This document shows, piece by piece, positions 1 through 6,084 of a stretch of 7,104 nt of DNA. Source of the stretch: Limnochordia bacterium. Lineage in GTDB: Bacteria; Bacillota; Limnochordia; Darwinibacteriales; DTU012. The stretch covers positions 1 through 7,104 of the forward strand of contig SKHL01000062.1 of NCBI GenBank assembly GCA_007116995.1, in the 5' to 3' direction. Below the pieces are notes generated by a model. The model ran no database searches. It was not told the DNA's origin and was given only the letters and a program-made list of their open reading frames with translations. Within the stretch, counting starts at the first letter, position 1; each line of letters begins with the position of its first letter. A program made the position numbers and the translations under genes.

Positions 1-111
1 GATAGTACAGAATGGGTAATTTAAAGCTGGCACAGTACAATGAGTGAGAGCATTAAATAGTGTGGATTTCCCAACATTTGGCAATCCTATAATCCCAATC
101 TCCAATGACAT
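1..111 (-). CDS. ychF: YchF/Obg-family GTP-binding (ATP-preferring) protein, N-terminal fragment
   Basis: Only the first 37 residues are visible; the gene runs off the left edge. The translation opens with MSLEIGIIGLPNVGKSTLFN, a Walker A/G1 P-loop (G9-LPNVGKS-16), and continues to a NYPFCTI segment. That segment is the hallmark switch-I region of YchF. An ATG at 109-111 is preceded by AGGAG (119-123) at 7 nt, so the start is secure. YchF is a cytoplasmic P-loop NTPase of the TRAFAC class, unusual in preferring ATP over GTP, and is associated with ribosomes and stress responses. The specificity-changing G4 motif and the C-terminal TGS domain lie outside the window and cannot be checked. It is co-directional with the ATPase and DUF951 genes upstream. 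As I recall, B. subtilis also has a ychF homologue (yyaF) close to a DUF951 gene (yyzM), which supports old synteny. Confidence 0.93.
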   Translation of the reverse strand, partial: MSLEIGIIGLPNVGKSTLFNALTHCTVPALNYPFCTI

Positions 112-360
112 ATGATCACTCCTAGATATCCTGGTATTTGATAACTCTATCCAATTACTCCCATTCGATTCCCACTAGTAAAACCCTTCCAATCAGCTTA
201 GGATCTATGGCTATTAGCTGTTAGCCATAGAATATAAGAGCGTATTAGGATATAATCAGGATAACCCTATACTAATAATGATAATTTAGGAGACCTTCCC
301 TGCGTAAAATAACTTGATCTGGATATTGCCAAATAGCGCTGAACCCCCGTACTTTAGATC
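112..360. other. 249-nt intergenic spacer between ATPase gene and ychF
   Basis: No ORF with a credible ribosome binding site is visible on either strand. The spacer holds the ychF ribosome binding site at its left end (119-123) and a perfect inverted repeat (205-230, listed separately). It is AT-rich. I looked on the minus strand for a ychF promoter and found only weak matches (for example TTGGCA followed by TATTTT with a 15-nt gap), which I do not call. The length of the spacer suggests ychF may have its own promoter here, but this is inference. Confidence 0.5.
205..230. repeat. Perfect 9-bp inverted repeat (hairpin) in intergenic spacer
   Basis: CTATGGCTA (205-213) and TAGCCATAG (222-230) are exact reverse complements around an 8-nt loop. 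The site is 131 nt beyond the stop codon of the ATPase gene and 94 nt before the ychF start. No run of T follows on either strand, so it is not a canonical intrinsic terminator. It could be an RNA stem that stabilises an end, an operator for a dimeric regulator, or chance. No function can be assigned from sequence. Confidence 0.6.
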
Positions 361-1443
361 TCAATGATGATTATAGGCTAGTATGCGCGTAACAACACGT
401 TTCCGAACTTGCTCGATTTGGTCAAATTTCATGTTCGGAACATAGCTCTCTTCTAGGAGGTCGTGAATGGCTTTCGCTTTTCGAAGCTGCTTAAAAACCT
501 GATCTAGTAGGCTCTCAAAAAGAACGTGATCACAGTGTAGGTTATCCTGATCCCGTTCTTTTCGGTCTACACATTCATTAAGATTAATTACTACACCCTC
601 CTCGGATTCGTAGATATGGGGAGGATATGATGTAATAACCGCTGTCTCCAACTCCGGGATAATTAAGTGGTCTAGTTTTTCCGGATCAATCGGACAATGA
701 TAGGCTTCCATGTACAATCCTCGCTCTAATCCGTGCTGAAGAACTTTATTCAAAACCCATGATTTCCCAGTGCCAGGTTCACCCTTAAGAATATACTGAT
801 TTCTATATCCATCAACAATAGATGGCAACTCATTTACAGGCCCTTGGGGCGTTATGGCTGATGCAAATAGGTGTCGGACCCACCCCATTTTTAGCAACGG
901 CTTGCGCCCATGAAAGACTTCCTCAATTAAGGTACCCACAATCTGATTTACCTCACCAAGATTTGTTGCGCTACGGGTGATCTCTCGCATATCATCATAG
1001 AGACACTTAGCAGCCCGTAAATACCGGTAAGCCCGGGGATAGCAGGCTGAATTGGATTTGGTTAAACGTAGCACCTCGTCTCTTTGACGTTTAATCTTAT
1101 CTTCATCCCAGTATTGTCCTAGATTAATTATCTCTTCCACGCACCCGGGAAACTTAGGATCTACCACATGGGGTGCTGTTCCATCAATTATCCCTACTTT
1201 CAAAGCAGGAGCTACGATTCCATCTAAGGAATTAGCATCAGAACTGCAATGAAACTCCTCGATGCTAAATCCCTTCTCTACTAGATCCCTAACTACTTTC
1301 CGCATAAAGGTGGACTTTCCTGTGCCTGGACCGCCTTTTAGAATAAAGACGTGGTTGGCATCCTCAGCAATTATCTCATGATAAAAGGAATAGAACCCCT
1401 GTGATGTGTTCCCTCCAGCAAATACCTTCTTAATCTGCTTCAT
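361..1443 (-). CDS. Tandem double P-loop ATPase of the PRK06851 type, function unknown
   Basis: The product is a 360-residue cytoplasmic protein with two Walker A motifs, GGPGTGKST at residues 37-45 and GEPGTGKS at 221-228. The two halves are visibly duplicated. Each has an FA...T.QG segment before the P-loop, then ILKG.PGTGKS, an HC pair about 22 residues after the P-loop lysine (65-66 and 249-250), an LD..I.P.L block, a PH pair (91-92 and 275-276), and an INL stretch. I recognise this as the uncharacterised Bacillota family PRK06851. Its biochemical role is not known to me, and nothing shows a membrane segment or signal peptide. The start is placed at ATG 1441-1443, because AGGAG (1451-1455) sits 7 nt upstream. 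A TTG one codon further upstream would leave only 4 nt. The gene lies 97 nt after DUF951 and 249 nt before ychF on the same strand. Family assignment is fairly sure; function is open. Confidence 0.85.
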   Translation of the reverse strand: MKQIKKVFAGGNTSQGFYSFYHEIIAEDANHVFILKGGPGTGKSTFMRKVVRDLVEKGFSIEEFHCSSDANSLDGIVAPALKVGIIDGTAPHVVDPKFPGCVEEIINLGQYWDEDKIKRQRDEVLRLTKSNSACYPRAYRYLRAAKCLYDDMREITRSATNLGEVNQIVGTLIEEVFHGRKPLLKMGWVRHLFASAITPQGPVNELPSIVDGYRNQYILKGEPGTGKSWVLNKVLQHGLERGLYMEAYHCPIDPEKLDHLIIPELETAVITSYPPHIYESEEGVVINLNECVDRKERDQDNLHCDHVLFESLLDQVFKQLRKAKAIHDLLEESYVPNMKFDQIEQVRKRVVTRILAYNHH

Positions 1444-1491
1444 CAATCTGCTCCTTTCTGTGTTAAGTACTACATCCTAGTGTATGCATAA

Positions 1492-1515
1492 AAGGAGAGA
1501 TTAGTGTCTTTCCTT
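1492..1515 (-). terminator. Possible weak intrinsic terminator after the DUF951 gene
   Basis: Read on the minus strand, AAGGAAAGA and TCTCTCCTT pair in 8 of 9 positions around a 6-nt loop, and the stem runs into four T residues (1493-1490). It begins 26 nt past the DUF951 stop and ends 48 nt before the ATPase start. The short T tract and the internal mismatch make it weak, so it may attenuate rather than stop transcription, or may be fortuitous. Confidence 0.35.
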
Positions 1516-1540
1516 ATCGATAGAGCTTACATCTACATTC

Positions 1541-1723
1541 TTACATTGACTGGTCTAGTCTCTCTTTCACCTGTTTCTCTAGCTTATGCCGAGGCAACAA
1601 AATCACTCGCCCACAGGTGAGACATTTAATCCGCATATCTACTCCGGTCTTCAAAACTTTCCATCGATCTTCACCACAGGGATGCTTTTTGCGTAAACGT
1701 ACAACTTCACCCAATTGATACAT
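1541..1723 (-). CDS. DUF951 family protein (YyzM-like), putative small zinc-binding protein
   Basis: This 60-residue basic protein matches the DUF951 pattern closely. It opens with MYQLGEVVRLRKKHPCG, then a W-KVL-TG-D segment, then RIKCLTCGR (residues 31-39) and LLPRHKLEK. The conserved cysteines C16, C34 and C37 with H14 resemble a small zinc ribbon or knuckle, which suggests metal binding and possibly nucleic-acid contact; that is inference, since the family role is undefined. Length is typical of the family. The ATG at 1721-1723 has a very strong AAGGAGG ribosome binding site (1731-1737) at 7 nt. A DUF951 gene (yyzM) near ychF is also what I recall from B. subtilis, so the neighbourhood agrees with the assignment. 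Confidence 0.9.
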   Translation of the reverse strand: MYQLGEVVRLRKKHPCGEDRWKVLKTGVDMRIKCLTCGRVILLPRHKLEKQVKERLDQSM

Positions 1724-1903
1724 GTTAATACCTCCTTACAACTCATTATATCTGATTCATCTACTCCAAGCTATAAAATTTTATTGTGTGCGACACCATG
1801 GAGATATACCATAAATTTGATCGGAGAAAATAAAGGTATTTATTCAAGAGTAGCGAACTTTTAACGAGATAGACCAAATAAAGAAAGAAAGGGCGATGTA
1901 TAT
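1724..1903. other. Divergent intergenic region between DUF951 and parvulin genes
   Basis: This 180-nt AT-rich region must hold the promoters for both the leftward group (DUF951 onward) and the rightward parvulin gene. It includes a 12-bp AT-only palindrome, ATAAAATTTTAT (1773-1784), which could bend DNA or be chance. For the plus strand I see only weak -10/-35 candidates (TATACC near 1804 and TTTATT near 1848) and do not call one. No small ORF with a good ribosome binding site is evident. Confidence 0.5.
1745..1750 (-). promoter_or_regulatory. Candidate -10 box (TATAAT) for the DUF951 gene
   Basis: A perfect TATAAT reads leftward here, 21 nt before the DUF951 start codon. No good TTGACA-like -35 box lies 16-18 nt upstream; the closest, TTGGAG, has only a 13-nt gap. 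If used, the transcript would start almost at the AAGGAGG ribosome binding site, giving a very short leader. In AT-rich DNA a TATAAT can arise by chance, so support is modest. Confidence 0.3.
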
Positions 1904-2779
1904 TTGAAGTCACGTAGATTAATTGTGTCTGTAATTGTAGTCTGTCTCTTATTGTCAATTAGTGTTGTGAGTGCTTTGGCGGATAACGACTCAGAGGTTG
2001 TTGCTCGTGTTAATGGAAAAGATATTACCCAAGCGGACTTTTTCGAAGCACTTCAACGAGAAGCTGGTGCTTTCATTCTTAGTCAGATGATTCTTGATGA
2101 ACTTATTGAGCAAAAACAAATTGAGCTTGATGTTTATATTAGCGAAGAAGATTTAATGGCTGTACTAACGAATGTAATCACCCAGTTAGGTGGCATGGAA
2201 GGTTTACAGATGTTTCTTATGCAAAACGAGATCTCCGAAGATCAACTAATCGACCAAATTGAATGGAACTTATTAATTAGTACGCTTGCCATGGCTGAGG
2301 TTTCTGTAAGTGATCAAGAAATAGAAGAGTTCTTTGCAGAAAATGCATCTCTATTTGATTCGATCGAAGCTAGCCACATCTTAGTGGAGACCGAAGAAGA
2401 GGCTGCTCCATTATTGGCAGAGATTAATGCTGGTGCAGACTTTGCTACCTTAGCAAAGGAAAACTCCACTGACCCAGTATCTGGTCCTAAAGGCGGCGGT
2501 CTAGATTTCTTCCGTCGTGGACAGATGGTTCCATCCTTTGAGGACAAAGTCTTTTCATTAGCTATTGACGAAGCCGGGATAGTTGAGAGTCAATTAGGGT
2601 GGCATGTTATCCTAGTTACTGACCAAAAAGCAGCTGAATTTGATGAAGTAAAAGATGAAATCAAAAACTATCTCAAAGAAATGAAAGCGAAAAGTCCAGC
2701 TGAATATGTGGACCATCTTGGTGAATCCGCACAAGTTGAGATCTTAGACGCTCGCTATAGTAGCCTGCTTTCATTCTAA
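1904..2779 (+). CDS. Secreted SurA/PrsA-like parvulin peptidyl-prolyl cis-trans isomerase
   Basis: The 291-residue product catalyses prolyl cis-trans isomerisation and probably helps exported proteins fold outside the membrane. Residues 1-26 form a Sec signal peptide: the basic MKSRR, a hydrophobic core, and a cleavage site after SALA at 26. Residues 28-150 resemble a SurA/PrsA N-terminal chaperone domain (VVARVNGKDITQADFFEAL near 32-50). Residues 155-240 are a PpiC-type parvulin domain, with ASHILV (His158), GGGLDFFRRGQMVPSFE (198-213, Phe212) and GWHVI (His234) supplying the expected active-site positions. A charged helical tail follows. No LxxC lipobox precedes the mature end (Cys14 is inside the hydrophobic core), so unlike B. 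subtilis PrsA it does not look like a lipoprotein. The start is TTG, with AAAGGG (1888-1893) 10 nt upstream; no in-frame ATG precedes it. It is transcribed alone, away from its left neighbours and towards gcvPB. PrsA, SurA or another PpiC paralogue cannot be told apart, so no symbol is given. Confidence 0.9.
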   Translation: MKSRRLIVSVIVVCLLLSISVVSALADNDSEVVARVNGKDITQADFFEALQREAGAFILSQMILDELIEQKQIELDVYISEEDLMAVLTNVITQLGGMEGLQMFLMQNEISEDQLIDQIEWNLLISTLAMAEVSVSDQEIEEFFAENASLFDSIEASHILVETEEEAAPLLAEINAGADFATLAKENSTDPVSGPKGGGLDFFRRGQMVPSFEDKVFSLAIDEAGIVESQLGWHVILVTDQKAAEFDEVKDEIKNYLKEMKAKSPAEYVDHLGESAQVEILDARYSSLLSF

Positions 2780-2812
2780 AACAGAATAGCCGTTTCATTT
2801 AGGCGCACCACT

Positions 2813-2849
2813 AAAAACAGCCCTTCCTTTTTTAGGAAAGGCTGTTTTT
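2813..2849. terminator. Strong bidirectional intrinsic terminator
   Basis: AAAAACAGCC (2813-2822) pairs perfectly with GGCTGTTTTT (2840-2849). Inside it, a C-A mismatch is followed by a second 5-bp stem, TTCCT with AGGAA, and a T-only loop. The A tract on one side and T tract on the other give a U-rich tail whichever strand is transcribed. It sits 33 nt past the parvulin stop and 20 nt past the gcvPB stop, so it can end both convergent transcripts. Confidence 0.92.
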
Positions 2850-2869
2850 CAGTATTCCTGGGAAGAGGA

Positions 2870-4339
2870 CTATATCTCCTTCGACCTCCAGCGTAGAATG
2901 GGTTTACGAGCCGCTCGTGCTTCGTCCAAACGACCTACTGGAGTCTGGTGAGGGGCCTGAATTAATTGATCGGGGTCTTCTTTCGCTTCTGCCGCAATAG
3001 CTTTCATTACTTCGATAAATTGATCTAATGTTTCTTTGCTCTCTGTCTCCGTCGGCTCCACCATGATCGCTTCATCAACAATCAACGGAAAATAAATAGT
3101 CGGAGCATGCATTGCATAATCTAATAACCGCTTAGCAATATCCAGAGCACTAACCCCTACTGCCTTTTGCCATTTTCCTGAAAGAACGAACTCGTGCATA
3201 CACTGCTGATTATAGGGTAAGTAGTAATCGTCTTTGAGATGATGCATTAAGTAATTCGCATTTAGAACGGCATTCTCGCTAATCTCGCGTAGCCCCTGTG
3301 GTCCATGTATTCGAATATATGCATAAGCCTTAACAAGAACGCCAAAGTTCCCATAGAAGGATTTAATTCGTCCAATGCTTTTCGCCGGTTTTGTAAGAGT
3401 GTATCTATGATCCTCTTTGGTCACAATCGGATATGGCAAGAATTGCTCTAACTCTTTACTTACACTTATCGGTCCAGCACCTGGCCCACCACCACCATGA
3501 GGCGTAGAGAATGTTTTATGTAAATTAAAATGTACGATATCAAACCCCATATCACCTGGCCGTACAATTCCCATAATGGCATTAGCATTGGCACCGTCAT
3601 AATAGAGCAAGCCTCCGGCGCGATGGACTATTTTAGCAATCTCACAGATATTCTGATCGAATAAGCCTAACGTGTTAGGATTCGTAAGCATTAACCCTGC
3701 TGTTTGGGGCCCAACCATATCCTTTAGTGCGATTACATCTACACCCCCTTGTAGCTGGGAGGGAATCGTCTTCACGACAAACCCTGCCATTCGGGCACTA
3801 GCCGGATTTGTCCCGTGGGCCGAATCCGGGATGAGAATTTCTTGGCGTTCCTTTTCCTCACCCTGTTCGCGGTGGTAGGCCTTCATAATTAACAGTCCGG
3901 CTAGCTCACCATGCGCACCAGCTGCAGGCTGCAATGTAGTCTTAGAAAGTCCTGCAATCTCAGCTAAGTACGAATCTAGCTGATACATTAACTCTAGTGC
4001 CCCTTGCGTACTATCCCAAGGTTGATAGGGATGAAGACGGCTAAAACCAGCTAAAGCAGCTATATCCTCATTGACCCTTGGGTTATATTTCATCGTACAC
4101 GATCCTAGTGGATAAAAGCCTACATCAACGCCATGGTTCCGCCGAGACAATTGCGTAAAATGACGTACAACTTCAGGCTCTGTTACTTCCGGTAAATCAG
4201 GGATCTGAGCCGCTAAGTATTCCTTGGGAATTAGTTCATCCAGGGACAGCTCGGGAACATCAAGCGGCGGTAAGGAATAGCCAATTCGTCCGGGTTTCGA
4301 TTTTTCCATAAGTAATGGTACACCCGTTTTATGATCCAC
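2870..4339 (-). CDS. gcvPB: Glycine dehydrogenase (decarboxylating) subunit 2, P-protein C-terminal subunit
   Basis: This is the PLP-binding half of the glycine cleavage P-protein. With GcvPA it decarboxylates glycine and loads the aminomethyl group onto lipoylated GcvH. Numbered from the chosen start, 489 residues are encoded, close to Bacillus homologues. Visible signatures are GFYPLGSCTMKYNP (74-87), PAAGAHGE (138-145), PDSAHGTNPA (171-180), YYDGANANAIMG (246-257) and NLHKTFSTPHGGGGPG (272-287), where Lys275 is the expected Schiff-base lysine. PTETES (429-434) is also typical, and the C-terminus RLDEARAARKPILRW is standard. Start choice: GTG at 4337-4339 lies 7 nt after a run of seven G (4347-4353) that can act as a ribosome binding site. 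Family homology also begins just before LLMEKSKPGR, so the internal ATG at 4309 is probably too late. ATG 4372 (AAGGA at 8 nt) would add 11 residues and overlap gcvPA by 44 nt; its apparent site simply encodes a conserved TKEEID motif of GcvPA. The chosen start overlaps gcvPA by 11 nt, implying coupled translation. Last gene of the operon. Confidence 0.94.
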   Translation of the reverse strand: MDHKTGVPLLMEKSKPGRIGYSLPPLDVPELSLDELIPKEYLAAQIPDLPEVTEPEVVRHFTQLSRRNHGVDVGFYPLGSCTMKYNPRVNEDIAALAGFSRLHPYQPWDSTQGALELMYQLDSYLAEIAGLSKTTLQPAAGAHGELAGLLIMKAYHREQGEEKERQEILIPDSAHGTNPASARMAGFVVKTIPSQLQGGVDVIALKDMVGPQTAGLMLTNPNTLGLFDQNICEIAKIVHRAGGLLYYDGANANAIMGIVRPGDMGFDIVHFNLHKTFSTPHGGGGPGAGPISVSKELEQFLPYPIVTKEDHRYTLTKPAKSIGRIKSFYGNFGVLVKAYAYIRIHGPQGLREISENAVLNANYLMHHLKDDYYLPYNQQCMHEFVLSGKWQKAVGVSALDIAKRLLDYAMHAPTIYFPLIVDEAIMVEPTETESKETLDQFIEVMKAIAAEAKEDPDQLIQAPHQTPVGRLDEARAARKPILRWRSKEI

Positions 4340-5684
4340 TGCAATACCCCCCCAATAAACCGCTAAATTCATCTATTTCTTCCTTGGTTCGAGCTTCTGT
4401 GACTGCTAAGAGTAATGAGTCCGATAAGTCCTTGTCAAATTGCTGAAGAGGCAGCCCAGCTAAAAACCCTTTATCTAACATCTGATGATTCACCTTAGCC
4501 CAATCAACATCTCCGCTAATAGTAAATTCATTGAAGCAGGGACCTGTAAATCTGCGCTGATAGCCTGCACGTAACAACGCTTGTTGTAAATAAGCTGTTT
4601 TTTGGAGGCACTGGTTGGCTACCGCTCTTAGGCCTTGCTTCCCTAGTAAGGACAAATACATAGTGGCGACAAGAGCATTCAAGGCCTGATTCGTACAAAT
4701 ATTAGATGTAGCCTTTTCCCGTCGAATATGTTGCTCGCGGGTCTGCATGGTTAGTACATATCCCCTTTTGCTCTCGCCGTCGATAGTCTCTCCCACAATA
4801 CGTCCAGGCATGCGTCGAATCAAACTAGTCCCCGATGTAGCAAAGAACCCTACTGTTGGTCCTCCATAACTCAGGGGATTTCCTAATGAACCTCCATCAC
4901 CGACTACGATGTCAGCACCATAGTCTCCAGGGCGCTTGAGGATCCCGAGACTAATAGGATTAACAGCAGCTACCAGTAAGCCATCTCCATTCTTAATCCA
5001 ACTACAGATCCCAGTCGCATCTTCAATACATCCGAAAAAGTTCGGTTGCTGCACAACGAGGCAAGATAACTCCTTAGCTAGACTTGCATCCATTGTAGCT
5101 ATATCTATCTGACCACTGTCGCTCTGATAGGGTATAATGACGGGTTCTATGTCTTGATTTTCTAGGTAAGTCCGAGCTACTTCAATCCACTCGGGATGCA
5201 AATTAGCGGGTAAACCTACCTTCCTACGACGAGTAGCATTGCATGCTAATAAAGCGGCTTCGGCCAAAGCAGTTGCCCCATCATACATGGAAGCATTGGC
5301 AGCTTCCATCCCGGTTAACTCGGCGATTAACGTTTGAAACTCAAAAATCGATTGCAAAACCCCTTGACTAATTTCAGCTTGATATGGCGTATAAGCTGTT
5401 AAAAACTCACCACGACTGACGAGATGCTTAATCACACTAGGCACTAGATGATCATAAGCACCTGCTCCTAAAAAAGAGGTTGCTGTATCTAGATTTATAT
5501 TCTTACTAGCTAATATATTCATATGCTTAATTAAACTAGCTTCTGCTAGTGGACCGGGTAAGTTAAGGGGCTGCTTTAACTTCAATGTGGTAGGTATTTG
5601 AGAAAATAGATCATCAATTTCACTTAACCCACATGCCTTCAGCATCTGCATCTGTTCTTGCTGAGTATTGGGTATATAAGACAT
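4329..5684 (-). CDS. gcvPA: Glycine dehydrogenase (decarboxylating) subunit 1, P-protein N-terminal subunit
   Basis: This 451-residue protein is the N-terminal, non-lysine half of the P-protein and is needed with GcvPB for PLP-dependent glycine decarboxylation in the cytoplasm. Family landmarks are MSYIPNT at the N-terminus, FLGAGAYDHLVPSVI (71-85), TAYTPYQAEISQG (96-108) and NASMYDGATA (130-139). Further on come a GNPLSYGGPTVGFFA segment and a REQHIRREKATSNICTNQAL-type block that belong to the fold-type I aminotransferase core. Length is usual for the family. The start ATG (5682-5684) follows the gcvH stop by 2 nt, and its AGGAGG ribosome binding site lies within the terminal Glu codons of gcvH, so translation of the two is coupled. 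The 3' end contains seven consecutive G (4347-4353). The reading frame ends in GGYCSGS, whereas removing one G would carry the frame straight into gcvPB. Confidence 0.95.
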   Translation of the reverse strand: MSYIPNTQQEQMQMLKACGLSEIDDLFSQIPTTLKLKQPLNLPGPLAEASLIKHMNILASKNINLDTATSFLGAGAYDHLVPSVIKHLVSRGEFLTAYTPYQAEISQGVLQSIFEFQTLIAELTGMEAANASMYDGATALAEAALLACNATRRRKVGLPANLHPEWIEVARTYLENQDIEPVIIPYQSDSGQIDIATMDASLAKELSCLVVQQPNFFGCIEDATGICSWIKNGDGLLVAAVNPISLGILKRPGDYGADIVVGDGGSLGNPLSYGGPTVGFFATSGTSLIRRMPGRIVGETIDGESKRGYVLTMQTREQHIRREKATSNICTNQALNALVATMYLSLLGKQGLRAVANQCLQKTAYLQQALLRAGYQRRFTGPCFNEFTISGDVDWAKVNHQMLDKGFLAGLPLQQFDKDLSDSLLLAVTEARTKEEIDEFSGLLGGYCSGS

Positions 5685-5686
5685 CC

Positions 5687-6070
5687 CTACTCCTCCTCAA
5701 TATAGGCCTGATACTCCTCGGGACTCATCAACCCCTCAAAACTAAATTCATCTATGGGTTCAACTTCCACTATCCACCCTTGGTCATAAGGGTCTTCGTT
5801 AATTAGCTCAGGGCTGTCTTCTAATGTCTCATTAATAGCCACGATGACTCCACTCACTGGAGAGAATACATCGGATACAGCCTTTACAGACTCCACTACC
5901 GTGAAGGGATCCTCCTTGGTTACCTGATCATCTACGGCGGGAAGCTCAACGAAAACTACATCCCCTAACTTTTCTTGTGCGAAATCCGTAATACCAATAC
6001 GTACCATTCGGCCCTCTTGTTTAAGCCATTCGTGATTTTCTGTATACTGCAACCCTTTTTTTGCAATCAT
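5687..6070 (-). CDS. gcvH: Glycine cleavage system H protein (lipoyl carrier)
   Basis: The 127-residue GcvH shuttles the aminomethyl intermediate from the P-protein to GcvT and is then re-oxidised by the L-protein. It has the usual YTENHEWL opening (9-16), GITDFAQEKLGDVVFVELP (26-44), and the lipoylation loop VVESVKAVSDV with Lys63 as the lipoyl attachment site. DPYDQGWIVEV and a YQAYIEEE tail follow. Length and order are fully typical, with nothing missing. The ATG (6068-6070) has GGAGG (6078-6082) at 7 nt. It begins 14 nt after the gcvT stop and ends 2 nt before gcvPA, so it is an internal gene of the operon. It needs lipoylation by enzymes not present in this window. Confidence 0.97.
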   Translation of the reverse strand: MIAKKGLQYTENHEWLKQEGRMVRIGITDFAQEKLGDVVFVELPAVDDQVTKEDPFTVVESVKAVSDVFSPVSGVIVAINETLEDSPELINEDPYDQGWIVEVEPIDEFSFEGLMSPEEYQAYIEEE

Positions 6071-6084
6071 TTCTATGCCTCCAA

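Noticed and set aside
1773..1784. 12-bp AT-only palindrome as an operator
   Set aside because: An AT-only palindrome of this length is easily produced by chance in such AT-rich DNA, and no second copy or overlapping core promoter supports it.
1761..1958. Minus-strand 65-codon open frame across the divergent region
   Set aside because: It overlaps the parvulin start and the promoter region, has no good ribosome binding site, and resembles no known family. It is a chance frame in AT-rich DNA.
2314..2547. Minus-strand 77-codon frame inside the parvulin gene
   Set aside because: It lies wholly opposite a well-supported parvulin domain and shows no family signature, so it is an antisense shadow.
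2813..2849. Inverted repeat as part of a mobile element or attachment site
   Set aside because: Its position between convergent genes, complementary arms and A/T tails fit a bidirectional terminator fully. No transposase or target duplication is present.
3672..3878. Plus-strand 68-codon frame inside gcvPB
   Set aside because: It is antisense to conserved GcvPB motifs and has no ribosome binding site or recognisable protein.
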